Below are positions 33,542 to 43,275 of a stretch of DNA of 64,000 bases, one piece after another. Origin of the DNA: Anaerolineales bacterium (GTDB taxonomy: Bacteria > Chloroflexota > Anaerolineae > 4572-78 > J111); contig JABTUW010000005.1 in the NCBI GenBank assembly GCA_015075185.1, positions 1 to 64,000 of the forward strand, written 5' to 3'. Position numbers and translations under genes: made by a program. Positions within the stretch are counted from its first letter, which is position 1, and every line of letters starts with the position of its first letter. The notes below the pieces were generated by a model. That model was not told the DNA's origin and did not search any database. It saw only the letters and a list, made by a program, of their open reading frames with translations.

Positions 33542-34221
33542 TGAACGAGACCCCGACCCAAGCGCTTGAACCGGCCTTTCGTCTCCGCTGGCTGGGCGGA
33601 GGCTCCTGGTGGCTGCTGCGCTGGGGCTGCCTGGGCGGGCTGCTCGTTTGCCTGCTGCTGTGGGCGTTGTTGGTCATCTGGGGGCCCGCCATCGCCGAGC
33701 ACACCAAGTGCATCGTCGCGAACCTGGAAGCAGGACAATGTGCTTTTGATCATTTATCGCTGCCTCGTTATCCCCATTCTATCCAGGTGCAGATCAGCCC
33801 CTGGCAGAGGGTGGACTCCGGCCTGGCCGAAGCTCAACTCATATCCTTTCAGACCGACGATACACCCGCTATGGTCAATGCCTTTTACGCGCAGACTCTC
33901 GCCGGGGCTGGCTGGCAGCATGATGGCCGGGGTGGTTACATCCTGACTACCGATAACTGGCCCTGGGCCGGGCAGTACATCGAGTACAGCCTGACTCTGG
34001 CATTTGAAGATCAAAACCGGGTCAGACTGACTTTGCAGAAACATGACTGCCTGGCTTGGAGCTGCTGGCCTAATTCGTTTTTCCGGCCAGGGCTGAGTTG
34101 CCTTCTCGTTGGTGCAGCCGGCGCTTTGGGGATAGGCGCCATTTCCTGGCGGCTGAGACGGGCTCGCCGGGACAGGGGGGCGTCCGCCTCTATATCGCCC
34201 CTAACTACGGCTAATGATTAA
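33538..34221 (+). CDS. Membrane protein of unknown function
   Basis: A 227-residue protein with an N-terminal cytoplasmic tail, one helix (GCLGGLLVCLLLWALLVIWG), an extracellular domain (about residues 50-175) with three to four cysteines and many Trp (SPWQRVDSGLAEAQLISFQ, YAQTLAGAGWQHDGRGGYIL), a second helix near 185-205 and a basic tail. The external part looks like a small alpha/beta domain of the kind found in surface proteins (NAFYAQTLAGAGW is a frequent phrase in them), but no function is known. GGAG lies eight bases before the ATG. It is followed by the propeller gene 120 bp later on the same strand. Confidence 0.7.
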   Translation: MMNETPTQALEPAFRLRWLGGGSWWLLRWGCLGGLLVCLLLWALLVIWGPAIAEHTKCIVANLEAGQCAFDHLSLPRYPHSIQVQISPWQRVDSGLAEAQLISFQTDDTPAMVNAFYAQTLAGAGWQHDGRGGYILTTDNWPWAGQYIEYSLTLAFEDQNRVRLTLQKHDCLAWSCWPNSFFRPGLSCLLVGAAGALGIGAISWRLRRARRDRGASASISPLTTAND

Positions 34222-34341
34222 AGAAAGGGGAGGTCCTGAGGATCAGTGCCTGTCTGGGAATGATGCTGCTTCTGTGTTGGGCTTCAGCCTCATGTGTCTG
34301 GGACCGCTGTTGGCTAAACTGTATAACTAAAAGGGTGTGCT

Positions 34342-36708
34342 ATGAGATTTTGGTTAGGGCTAGGTGTCATCATCTGGTTGGGCCTAACGGGCTTGCTGCC
34401 TTCCCCGGCAGCCGCCCAGGAACCCGTACCGGCTTTTGAGGATTTTCCGGTCGCCGAGATTTACCGGGGGGCAGCGGCCCCGCTTGACCTGGCTGATAAT
34501 CGCGCCGCCCAGGAGTATCGGACCCGTTTGAGCCAGGCGGCCCAAGAAAAACCTAATTTTGCCGGCCATTTCATCCTAACAAACTGGGGCTGCGGCGCAG
34601 CCTGTGTTCAAACAGCCATTATTGACGCTCAGACCGGGCTGGTTTTTATGCTTCCTTTTTACGTTTGCTGCTGGAGCGGCATGGACGACCCGCTCGAATA
34701 TCGCCTCGACAGCAGTTTGCTGGTCATTCGCGGCCGGCGCAACGAGCAGTTACCCGAAGCGGTTTATTACTACCACTGGAACGGTGGCCAGCTTGAGTTA
34801 CTTCAGACGCTGGAATTGCCCCCACCCGCTCTCATGAATCAGCCAGGCTGGGCCAATTACACCAACAGCAACACGATTCAGGCCCTGGCCCTGGAAGGGG
34901 ACTACGTCTGGGCGGGGACCAGCGGCGGCCTGGTGCGCTGGAACCGCCGCGACGGCAGCTATGTCAAATACACCCTGGCCGATGGCCTGCCAACCAACGA
35001 TATTTGGGACATCGCCCTTGACCCAAAGGGACAGAAATGGCTGGCCACTCCTGCCGGTGTGGTTCGCTTTGACGGGCAGAATTGGGTCACCTATACCACG
35101 GCTGATGGACTGGCCAATGACATCGTCTACGCTATTGTGGCCGAACCGAACGGGCACATCTGGGCCGGGACAGACCTGGGGTTAAGCTTTTATGATGGTC
35201 AAGGCTGGAAAGTTGTGTCACCCTGGATGGAGGGCGAAGGCAGTGTCACCCGGCCCTTTGTCAAAGCCCTGGCCCTGGATCAGCAGGGACGGCTGTGGAT
35301 CGGCACAGAGGGCACTGGCCTGAGCCGGTTAGCCCTATCTGAGCCAACGGCTGTGGTTGAGACCGGCCAAATAGAATTTGATAAAGCTGCCTGGAAAACG
35401 TACACCGAGGCCGATGGCTTGCTCTCCAACCGAATAAGTAAATTGGCCATTGGCCAGGCCGGCCAGGTATGGGCCGGTACGCCTTTTGGCCTGAGCCGGT
35501 TTGACGGTCAGCATTGGACAAATTTCACCCAGGCCGATGGACTGCCCAGCCGCATCATCAAAGCATTGGCCGTTGATCCGGCGGGGCGGATTTGGGTGTC
35601 CGCTCACAGCTATCAAGGAGGTGGGGTCAGTTGGTTCGACGGGCAGCACTGGAACCCTTTTCTCAGCGAGGATGGGTTGAATGACCAGGCCGTATTGGCC
35701 CTGGCCGGCGATGAACAGGGGTTTCTATGGTTGGGTACAAATGGAGCTGGTCTCAAGCAGCAGTCTCTACCATCGGTGGACGCTGCCACTCAACCTGAAG
35801 CGGCCTCCTTACCTGAGCAGGTTTATCGTACGCAGGATGGTCCCGCCGGCGATGGCCTCTGGACTGTGGTTACTGATACTACTGGGCGGTTGTGGTTTGG
35901 AACCCGGGGAAACGGCCTTACCATCTTTGATGGTCAAACTTGGCAACACCACCCCCATACCGCCAACCGAGTTAGCAATGAAATAACCACCATTCTGCTG
36001 GGCGCCGAGGGAGCCATCTGGGTGGGTACCACGCAGGGGCTTAGCCATTTTGATGGCCAACACTGGACAAGTTATACCTACGACGACGGTTTGGCCAGCA
36101 GTGGTATTGCCGGGCTGGCGCTTGAGCCATCCGGGCGGTTGTGGGCGGCAACTACTTCCGAGGGCGTCAGCGTTTTTGATGGTCAAAGCTGGACCACTTA
36201 CACCACTGCCCAGGGCCTGGCCGATAATTTTGTTCACGCCGTCGCCGTGGATAAAAATGGGCGGGTTTGGTTTGGCACCAATACCGGCGTCAGCGTACTT
36301 GACGGTCAAACCTGGCGCACCTTCACCGCTGCCGACGGTTTGGCCGATGACCTCGTCTGGGCCATCGTCGTTGATCCGGCCAATCACATCTGGTTGGGTA
36401 CTTCGGGAGGTTTAAGCGAGTTGGTGCTCGCCGGGCCAGACAACGCAACGCCGCAGTGGACAACCCACCTGGCGGGCCGCACCGTGGATACCTTAACTTT
36501 AGACCCGGCGGGCCAGGTCTGGACCGGCGGCAGCGGCCATATCTATCGTTTCGATGGTCAAGCTTGGTTCCGATATGACTTTCCCACCCCAACCCCACTC
36601 CGGATTGAAGGGCTGGCCTTCGACTCAGCCGGGCAGGTTTGGGTTGCCACCTTTGATGAAGGGGCCATCCGGTTTGATCCGGCCACCTGGCCCACTGTAT
36701 CTCCTTAG
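34342..36708 (+). CDS. Exported beta-propeller (Reg_prop) protein with N-terminal domain
   Basis: A 788-residue protein with a signal peptide (to about residue 25, PSPAAAQ), a separate domain (about 26-165) with PNFAGHFILTNWGCGAACVQ and FYVCCWSG, and then twelve or more two-component-regulator propeller repeats. Each repeat contains FDGQxW, T(Y/F)TxADGLxxNxI and GxxWxGTxxGLS, for example FDGQHWTNFTQADGLPSRII. Such propellers usually form two seven-bladed discs and act as sensors in hybrid kinases; here no kinase is attached, so the protein is probably an outer-surface binding protein. The N-terminal domain resembles a family of small secreted proteins with the phrase NFAGHxxLTxWGCG. Confidence 0.87.
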   Translation: MRFWLGLGVIIWLGLTGLLPSPAAAQEPVPAFEDFPVAEIYRGAAAPLDLADNRAAQEYRTRLSQAAQEKPNFAGHFILTNWGCGAACVQTAIIDAQTGLVFMLPFYVCCWSGMDDPLEYRLDSSLLVIRGRRNEQLPEAVYYYHWNGGQLELLQTLELPPPALMNQPGWANYTNSNTIQALALEGDYVWAGTSGGLVRWNRRDGSYVKYTLADGLPTNDIWDIALDPKGQKWLATPAGVVRFDGQNWVTYTTADGLANDIVYAIVAEPNGHIWAGTDLGLSFYDGQGWKVVSPWMEGEGSVTRPFVKALALDQQGRLWIGTEGTGLSRLALSEPTAVVETGQIEFDKAAWKTYTEADGLLSNRISKLAIGQAGQVWAGTPFGLSRFDGQHWTNFTQADGLPSRIIKALAVDPAGRIWVSAHSYQGGGVSWFDGQHWNPFLSEDGLNDQAVLALAGDEQGFLWLGTNGAGLKQQSLPSVDAATQPEAASLPEQVYRTQDGPAGDGLWTVVTDTTGRLWFGTRGNGLTIFDGQTWQHHPHTANRVSNEITTILLGAEGAIWVGTTQGLSHFDGQHWTSYTYDDGLASSGIAGLALEPSGRLWAATTSEGVSVFDGQSWTTYTTAQGLADNFVHAVAVDKNGRVWFGTNTGVSVLDGQTWRTFTAADGLADDLVWAIVVDPANHIWLGTSGGLSELVLAGPDNATPQWTTHLAGRTVDTLTLDPAGQVWTGGSGHIYRFDGQAWFRYDFPTPTPLRIEGLAFDSAGQVWVATFDEGAIRFDPATWPTVSP

Positions 36709-36816
36709 CCAACGAATTTGTGAAGGATACCCAGTGAAGTTCAGTTTTGAATTGACGTCTGGGGCGGGTAAGCTTATGCTCAGCCTCAAGTGAGGATCAG
36801 GAGTCAGTTACAGACG

Positions 36817-39800
36817 ATGCCCAGCTTGTTACGCTCAGTCTTTTGCCTATTGCCTGTGCTGATTATGGCGGCATGGTTCTGCCCCGTCGATGCGGCAGAA
36901 CAGCCCCGTTTCGAGCCAAGCCCCTGTCCTTTTGATCTACCTGCCGGTGAAAGCGTCACCTGTGGCTATCTGCTCGTACCCGAAAATCGAACCCGGTCCG
37001 ACCGGGCGATGATCCGCATCTTTGTCGCTGTCGTCAAAAGTCACTCGCCACAACCGGCCCCCGACCCCCTTATTTACCTGCGCGGCGGGCTGGGACGTCC
37101 AACCCAATGGTTTATCGAACACGAGTTGAGCCACGTACAGGCCTGGCTGGCCAAACGGGATGTCATCCTCTTCGACCAGCGCGGCCTGGGCAGGTCTCAG
37201 CCGGCGCTCGATTGTCCGGCATTGCATGACTCGGTATTACAGGTTTGGCTGGGGGCCAACCCGACCCTTGAAGAACAATTAGCTCCCCGCCTGGCCTGCC
37301 GGGATGACTGGCTGCGGCAGGGAATTGATCTGGCGGCCTACAACTCCTTTGAAACAGCCGCCGATGTGGCCGCTTTAGGGCCAGCCCTGGGCTATGAGCA
37401 GGTCAATCTCGTCGGCGCATCTTACTGGACCGTCGTGGCCCAACTGGTGCTGCGCGATCATAATCAGGCCGGTCAGATTCGGAGCGTGATCCTCGACTCC
37501 CCCATGCCGCTGACCGCCCCGGTCATGGCCGACACCCCGGCCCAACTCTCGGCCTCGCTGGCCCGCCTGTTTCAAAAATGCTCCGCCGACTGGTCCTGCC
37601 GGCTGGCTTACCCCGGTCTGGAGGTGACTTATGGCCGGGTGATTGAGCGATTGCAAGCAGCGCCAATGGTGCTGACCGCAACCCATCCCCCCACCGGCGA
37701 ACCGTTTTCTTTTCCCTTTACCATAGTGGACTTTGGCTTCTTCTTTCAGTACGCCGCTTACCGAGACCTGCCCCGCCTCATTTACGACATTTATGAGGAT
37801 GACTATCGCCAGGTTATCACAGCCCGGGAAGTCTTGATTCGTGAAGCTGGCTACGCGAATGCCGGCCAGCATTTTGGCTTTCGCACAACAATGGCCTGCA
37901 ACGAACCCTGGCAAACTATTTCAGTCCAACAGCGAGCAGCGATGAGCGTTTATCCCGAAGCTGTTTTTATGGACAACCCACTGGATGTCGCCCTCTGCCA
38001 ACAGTGGCCCTCGTTCACCCCTGCCCCTCAAACACTCGCCAGCGGCGACGTACCCGCTCTGGTGCTCACCGGCGAACAGGACACCCGCTTACCAGCGGCC
38101 TATGGCGACTTAATCATCGGCCCGTTAAGGCACGGGCATCATTTCCACGTACCGGGCGCCTCCCATATCACCCTGGCTGCCGCCAATCCTTGTTCCCGGC
38201 TCATGGCGCTGTCGTTTCTCGACGACCCCACCCGTCCGCCCGCGAGCGGCTGCCTGGCTTCTGCTGGCTCGCCCGGCTTTGATACTCCGTTTGTCATCCG
38301 GGCGGCGGCGATGCGCCGGCCGGTTCAACTCCTGGTGGGCCTGCTGACGGTTGTGATTGTGAGCATGTCCATCCGGACAAGTCTAAGCCTGGGCCGTCCC
38401 GGCTTATCGAATTGGCGATCTGGCTGGGCTTGGTCGCACAGTTTGCGCTTGCTCGGTTGGCCATCACTGGCAGCCAGTAGTGGGCTGATCGGCCTGGCTG
38501 CCTACGCCGGCCAAACCCAGGTATTGCCGCTCCAGCCGAGCGAAGCCGTAGCCTGGGTGCTGCCTATCCTCGTTGCCGGCCAAGCCGCTTTCGCCTTTTC
38601 CCCGGAGGATGAACCGGCGCTGGAAATACTGCTGGCTGCCCCGCGCCCTCCGGCCTGGACGCTGTTGGAGCGCCTGGCCATCCTGTTCATGGCCCAGGGA
38701 AGCATTGGCTTGGCTGCCAGCCTGCTGCTCGTCTACCTGACCGGTCAACCTTTGAGCCTTATCGTCAATCGTTGGCTGCCCCTGCTGCTTGGCCTGAGCG
38801 GGCTGGCCATCGCCATCACAATAATAACGCGCCGGGCTATTTTGGGTATCCTGCTGGTCACGCTCGTTTGGCTGAGCCTGGCCCTGTTCGGCGATTTTGC
38901 TTTGCAGCGCTGGCCGCTCGCCTGGCCCTTGCACCTCTATCTTGCTCCCGATCACGCCGATTATCTCCTCAACCGCCTCTTCATCAGCCTGCTGGGGTTG
39001 AGTTTGATGGGCCTGGCAGCATGGCGGCTCAAGGAGACCGAGTTTTTACTGCTGGGCCGGCCGCGCCCCTGGCGACGCCTGCCTTCTCCACTAGCGGGGC
39101 CATCCGTCGCTGCTCAAACGGAAAAGGCTGACCAGCTGCCCCATTTCCAATCGGTTGTCTTGACTCAGTTAGGAGCGATGATCCGTTATGAATTTCTAAT
39201 GCAGTGGCGGCGAGCAGTCTGGCCGGCCCTGGTCGTCGGGCTGATGGTGACACCTCTCCTGGGGGTGGTCATCGCGCGAGCCGACTTTCAGGGGTATCAG
39301 GCCGCCCTGGCCAATGGCGCCCTTGCCCCGGAAGTGGCCGCAGCCGAGATTACGGCCAAGATGATCCCAGTCATGTGGCTGGGGGTAGTCCTGACCAGCA
39401 TGTTGCTGCTCCCCTTAACGGTAGCCGATACGATCCCCAGGGACCAACAAGAAGGAATGCGCGAGTTGTTGGACAGCCTGCCCCTGCCGCCCGCCGCCTA
39501 CCTGGCCGGAAAACTGTTCAGCCTGTGGTTGAGTTTATTAACCGGCTTGAGTTTGACCGCCCTCGTGGCCGGGGGTGTCTGGTGGTTGGGGATTGGCCCC
39601 TTTGAACTGGCGCTTTTCCTTGACATGTGGTTCGTCGGCGCGGCGCTGCTGTTGGCGATCAACGCCGGTTTCAGTCTGCTGCTGGCCGCCGGGCAGCCGA
39701 GCCAGGGCCGGGCCGTTTGGGTTGGTGGCGGGTATGTCCTGCTGAGCCTGGTCGGGTTAAGCTTTGCCTTTGCCGAGGCGGGTGGCTGGCAGTGGCTCAA

Positions 39801-40008
39801 TCCGGCCCATCCGGCGGTCGTGCTTTACTATCTTTTGGGCTTTCCGGGGGCGGTTCAGGGTCATGACGCCTGGACTCAAGCCGGCCTGGCCTTGATTCAA
39901 CGGGTAGCCAGCCGAGACATGGCTCGCCTCTCATTGGTCGCCGGACTGGTTCAGGTAGGGGTGCTGTGGTTGATTGTCTGGCAGGTATTTAAACGGCGCA
40001 AGAGGTAA
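36817..40008 (+). CDS. Secreted alpha/beta-hydrolase fused to ABC-2-type permease
   Basis: A 1063-residue fusion. Residues 1-27 are a signal peptide. Residues about 28-490 are an alpha/beta-hydrolase of the S33/TAP (tripeptidyl aminopeptidase) type, with DQRGLGRSQPALDCP, nucleophile S201 in GASYWT, D422 in LTGEQDTRLP and H450 in PGASHI. The residue two after the Ser is Trp where the family has Gly. Residues about 500-755 hold six membrane helices, and 780-1063 six more around an ABC-2-type permease (YEFLMQWRRAVWPALVVGL, RDQQEGMRELLDSLPLPPAA). The ATPase gene begins 6 bp later. The hydrolase should face outward. The ATG at 36817 is preferred (AGGAG upstream); a GTG at 36790 is in frame. Confidence 0.85.
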   Translation: MPSLLRSVFCLLPVLIMAAWFCPVDAAEQPRFEPSPCPFDLPAGESVTCGYLLVPENRTRSDRAMIRIFVAVVKSHSPQPAPDPLIYLRGGLGRPTQWFIEHELSHVQAWLAKRDVILFDQRGLGRSQPALDCPALHDSVLQVWLGANPTLEEQLAPRLACRDDWLRQGIDLAAYNSFETAADVAALGPALGYEQVNLVGASYWTVVAQLVLRDHNQAGQIRSVILDSPMPLTAPVMADTPAQLSASLARLFQKCSADWSCRLAYPGLEVTYGRVIERLQAAPMVLTATHPPTGEPFSFPFTIVDFGFFFQYAAYRDLPRLIYDIYEDDYRQVITAREVLIREAGYANAGQHFGFRTTMACNEPWQTISVQQRAAMSVYPEAVFMDNPLDVALCQQWPSFTPAPQTLASGDVPALVLTGEQDTRLPAAYGDLIIGPLRHGHHFHVPGASHITLAAANPCSRLMALSFLDDPTRPPASGCLASAGSPGFDTPFVIRAAAMRRPVQLLVGLLTVVIVSMSIRTSLSLGRPGLSNWRSGWAWSHSLRLLGWPSLAASSGLIGLAAYAGQTQVLPLQPSEAVAWVLPILVAGQAAFAFSPEDEPALEILLAAPRPPAWTLLERLAILFMAQGSIGLAASLLLVYLTGQPLSLIVNRWLPLLLGLSGLAIAITIITRRAILGILLVTLVWLSLALFGDFALQRWPLAWPLHLYLAPDHADYLLNRLFISLLGLSLMGLAAWRLKETEFLLLGRPRPWRRLPSPLAGPSVAAQTEKADQLPHFQSVVLTQLGAMIRYEFLMQWRRAVWPALVVGLMVTPLLGVVIARADFQGYQAALANGALAPEVAAAEITAKMIPVMWLGVVLTSMLLLPLTVADTIPRDQQEGMRELLDSLPLPPAAYLAGKLFSLWLSLLTGLSLTALVAGGVWWLGIGPFELALFLDMWFVGAALLLAINAGFSLLLAAGQPSQGRAVWVGGGYVLLSLVGLSFAFAEAGGWQWLNPAHPAVVLYYLLGFPGAVQGHDAWTQAGLALIQRVASRDMARLSLVAGLVQVGVLWLIVWQVFKRRKR

Positions 40009-40014
40009 CAGGTA

Positions 40015-40887
40015 ATGATTGAGATCACCGATTTAACCAAAACCTATTCAGGTAATGTGACGGCCTTACGCAGCATCACTCTAGAAATTGGCTCCGGTAT
40101 GTTTGGCCTGGTCGGACCCAACGGCGCGGGCAAAACTTCTTTAATGCGGATTCTGGCCGGACTGATCCAGCCCACCAGCGGCCAGGTGCGCATTTTTGGG
40201 CATGATGTGACCCGGCCCGCGGGTCAAATGGCCGTCAAGGCCCAGTTGGGCTATCTACCGCAGGAATTGGGCCTCTATCCCAACTTGACCGCCTTTGAGT
40301 TTCTGGATTATATCGCCCGGCTGAAAGGGTTGACCCGGCAGGCCAGCCGCCAGCAAGTCGCTGAAGCCCTGGCCCAGGTACACTTGACCGAGGTCGCTCA
40401 GCGCCGGTTGAAAACCTATTCGGGCGGAATGAAGCGCCGGGTAGGAATTGCCCAGGCGCTTTTGGGCCAGCCTCGCCTGGTCATTGTGGACGAACCGACG
40501 GTTGGCCTTGACCCGGAAGAGCGTGTTCGATTACGCAACCTGCTCTCAGACCTGGCCGGCCGCTGCACGGTCATCCTTTCGACCCATATTATTGAAGATA
40601 TTAGCCAAAGTTGCCGCGCGCTGGCCGTTATGAGCCAAGGTCAGGTCCTGTTTCAGGGGAATCCTCGTGACCTGATGGCCCAAGTTCAAGGGCAAGTCTG
40701 GCTCATTGAAACTTCCGGGGAGCGTCCGGAAGGCGATCTGGCCATTGTTTCTACCATGCAGCTCCCTCACGCCACCCAATACCGGGTGGTGGGCACGCCG
40801 CCAGCCCATTACCCGGCCCAGCCTATCGAACCCAATCTTGAGGACGGCTATCTGGGCTTGTTCTTGAAGTTTCGGCCGCACCATTGA
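40015..40887 (+). CDS. ABC transporter ATP-binding protein, CcmA/ABC-2 type
   Basis: A 290-residue ABC ATPase: Walker A GPNGAGKTS, Q-loop YLPQELGLYPNLTAFEFLDY, signature YSGGMKRRVGIAQALLG, Walker B LVIVDEPTVGLDPEERVRLR and switch STHIIEDIS. It belongs to the CcmA/DrrA group that works with ABC-2 permeases, which fits the fused permease just upstream (6 bp). The C-terminal extension of about 60 residues (GQVWLIETSGERPEGDLAIV) is usual for this group. Together they would make a complete exporter with a hydrolase on its outer face. Confidence 0.94.
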   Translation: MIEITDLTKTYSGNVTALRSITLEIGSGMFGLVGPNGAGKTSLMRILAGLIQPTSGQVRIFGHDVTRPAGQMAVKAQLGYLPQELGLYPNLTAFEFLDYIARLKGLTRQASRQQVAEALAQVHLTEVAQRRLKTYSGGMKRRVGIAQALLGQPRLVIVDEPTVGLDPEERVRLRNLLSDLAGRCTVILSTHIIEDISQSCRALAVMSQGQVLFQGNPRDLMAQVQGQVWLIETSGERPEGDLAIVSTMQLPHATQYRVVGTPPAHYPAQPIEPNLEDGYLGLFLKFRPHH

Positions 40888-41022
40888 ATAGCCAGGTATC
40901 CCGCTGTTCAACCGCACGATCGGGCAAAGCGGCAGCACCCAGTTACACATCAAGGCCGAGGCGGCTTCAATTATCGGCGTAGAGGTACTGAAGCGATTGC
41001 GTGTAAGCCCGAAGGTATATCC

Positions 41023-43206
41023 TTACCAAGAGGTAGTCCCCGACCCCATCCCGTATCTCAACCGAAGATCCAGGCGGCGCAGCGTCTGCGCATTGATGGC
41101 CACGACAATAGTACTCAGCGACATCAGCACCGCCCCCACCCAGGCCGGTAACACAAAGCCCAGCCCGGCCAGCACCCCCGCCGCCAGCGGTAAGGCGATA
41201 GTATTGTAGCCCACTGCCCAACTCAAATTCTCAACCATCTTGCGATAACTGGCTCGGCTCAGTTGAATGATCCGCCCGATGTCGCGCGGATCGTTGCGCA
41301 CCAGCACAATCCCTGCCGAAGCCCGTGCCACATCCGTACCCGCGCCGATGGCGATGCCGACATCGGCCTGGGCCAGGGCTGGAGCATCGTTCACCCCATC
41401 GCCCACCATGGCCACCTTTTGACCGCGCTGCTGCAACGATTTGACCTTCTCGGCCTTGTGTTCCGGCAGCACCTGGGCAAAATAGGTCTCAATCCCCAGC
41501 TCTTCCGCCACCCAACGGGCCACCGCTTCGGAGTCGCCGGTGAGCATGGCCACTTGAATACCCTGCTGCTTGAGGGCGGCAATGGCCTCCCGGCTCTCCA
41601 AGCGGATGACGTCGGCTAGGGCAAAGGCCGCTAGCGCCTGACCTTGCTCAACCAGATAAACCACCGTCTGGCCGCGCTCACCCCACAGATGGGCCTGGTG
41701 CGCCAGACTCTCCGGCAGGCTCACCCCCACTTGCTCCAACAGGCGCGGGCCGCCGACCTGCAAAGTTCGCCCGTTCACCATAGCCTGGACGCCGCGCCCC
41801 GGGAGCGCCTGGAAGCCTGTGGCAGCCGGGATCTGGACACCTCGCTCTTGAGCCGCTTCAAGTAGGGCGCGGGCGATGATGTGCTCGCTGTCCCTTTCCA
41901 CGGCGGCGACCAGGGCCAGGGCCTCAGCCTCGCCAACCCCCTCAGCCGTAGCAGCCGCCACCAATCCTTGCTCGCCCTGGGTCAGGGTGCCGGTCTTGTC
42001 AAAGACCACCACGTTCAGATGACGGGCTTGTTCCAGGGCCAGCCGGTCGCGGACCAGGATGCCGTTCCGGGCCGAAAGGGTGGTCGAGATGGCGATGACC
42101 AGGGGAATGGCCAGACCCAAGGCATGCGGACAGGCGACGACCAGCACCGTCACTACCCGTTCCAGGGTGTAGTTATCAAATCCTCGCGCCAGCACCCAGC
42201 CGATCAAGGTCACCACTGCCACACCGAGCGCCACAAAGGTCAGCCAGTAGGCGGCCCGGTCGGCCAAATCCTGGGCCCGGCTGCGGCTGCTCTGGGCCTC
42301 GGCCACCAGGCGCATGATCCCGGCCAGCATCGTTTGCTCCCCGGTGCGAGTGATCCGCACTCGCAAGGAGCCGCTGCCGTTGACCGTCCCGGCAATGACC
42401 TCGCTGCCCGGCTGCTTGGACACCGGGCGCGACTCGCCGGTGATCATGCTTTCATTGACCTGGCTTTCGCCCTCTTCTACCTGCCCGTCGGCCGGCACCT
42501 GCGCCCCTGGCCGGACCAGCACCAGGTCGTTTAGCCGCAGGGCGCTGATCGGCACCTGTTCAGTCTGGCCCTCGACGATCCGTTCTGCCGTGTCGGGCAG
42601 GAGTTTGGCCAGTTCGTTCAAAGCACTCTGGGCGCTGCCAATGGCCCGCATTTCCATCCAGTGACCCAGCAGCATAATGACGACCAGGGTGGCCATCTCC
42701 CAGTAAAAGGACATGCCCGCCACCAACCCCAGGTCGATGGCGATACTGTAGAGGTAGGCGGTGCTGATGGCCATCGCCACCAGGGTCATCATCCCCGGCT
42801 GGCGGTAGCGCAGTTCAGCCGCCGCCCCCTGTAGAAAGACCCAGCCGCCCCACCAGAAAATCACACTCGATAAAATCGGCGCGATCCAGGTCGAACCGGG
42901 AAAAACGGGCGGATGAAAGCCCAGCAAGTGTTGGATCATTTCGCTGTAGACCAACACCGGGATGGTCAAGATCAGGGTCAGCCAGAAACGATCCCGAAAC
43001 ATCGCCTCACTGTGGCCCGCGTGTTTGTCGTGTCCTTCATAGCCGCTGTGACCGGCGTGGGCTGAGGTTGAGGGGCTATTATGCCCTGAGTGTTTTGCAC
43101 CGTGCCCCATGTGGGCTTGAACCTGAGTCGGCGGGTGATCCCCATGAGAGCTGTGATGCCCCATATGCTCCCCGTGATCGTGCAAATGTCCTTGATGTGT
43201 AGCCAT
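41023..43206 (-). CDS. copB: Copper-transporting P1B-type ATPase (CopB-like) with His-rich N-terminus
   Basis: A 727-residue heavy-metal P-type ATPase. The N-terminus (to about residue 65) is a histidine-rich metal-binding region (GHLHDHGEHMGHHSSHGDH and more). It has eight membrane helices, the TGES motif (MITGESRPVSK), the transmembrane metal motif CPH in VVACPHALGLAIPL, phosphorylated D403 in FDKTGTLT, and MVGDGVNDAPALAQADVGIA. CPH with a His-rich tail is the CopB (P1B-3) class that exports Cu or Ag. The start at 43206 follows AAGGGGGACACA; an in-frame start at 43260 is weaker. No CopZ, CueR or other copper gene is near. Confidence 0.94.
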   Translation of the reverse strand: MATHQGHLHDHGEHMGHHSSHGDHPPTQVQAHMGHGAKHSGHNSPSTSAHAGHSGYEGHDKHAGHSEAMFRDRFWLTLILTIPVLVYSEMIQHLLGFHPPVFPGSTWIAPILSSVIFWWGGWVFLQGAAAELRYRQPGMMTLVAMAISTAYLYSIAIDLGLVAGMSFYWEMATLVVIMLLGHWMEMRAIGSAQSALNELAKLLPDTAERIVEGQTEQVPISALRLNDLVLVRPGAQVPADGQVEEGESQVNESMITGESRPVSKQPGSEVIAGTVNGSGSLRVRITRTGEQTMLAGIMRLVAEAQSSRSRAQDLADRAAYWLTFVALGVAVVTLIGWVLARGFDNYTLERVVTVLVVACPHALGLAIPLVIAISTTLSARNGILVRDRLALEQARHLNVVVFDKTGTLTQGEQGLVAAATAEGVGEAEALALVAAVERDSEHIIARALLEAAQERGVQIPAATGFQALPGRGVQAMVNGRTLQVGGPRLLEQVGVSLPESLAHQAHLWGERGQTVVYLVEQGQALAAFALADVIRLESREAIAALKQQGIQVAMLTGDSEAVARWVAEELGIETYFAQVLPEHKAEKVKSLQQRGQKVAMVGDGVNDAPALAQADVGIAIGAGTDVARASAGIVLVRNDPRDIGRIIQLSRASYRKMVENLSWAVGYNTIALPLAAGVLAGLGFVLPAWVGAVLMSLSTIVVAINAQTLRRLDLRLRYGMGSGTTSW

Positions 43207-43275
43207 TGTGTCCCCCTTAAGAATGATAAGAAATTTCATAGTCTGGTTTGAATATATCAAATTAGAGTATTGGGA

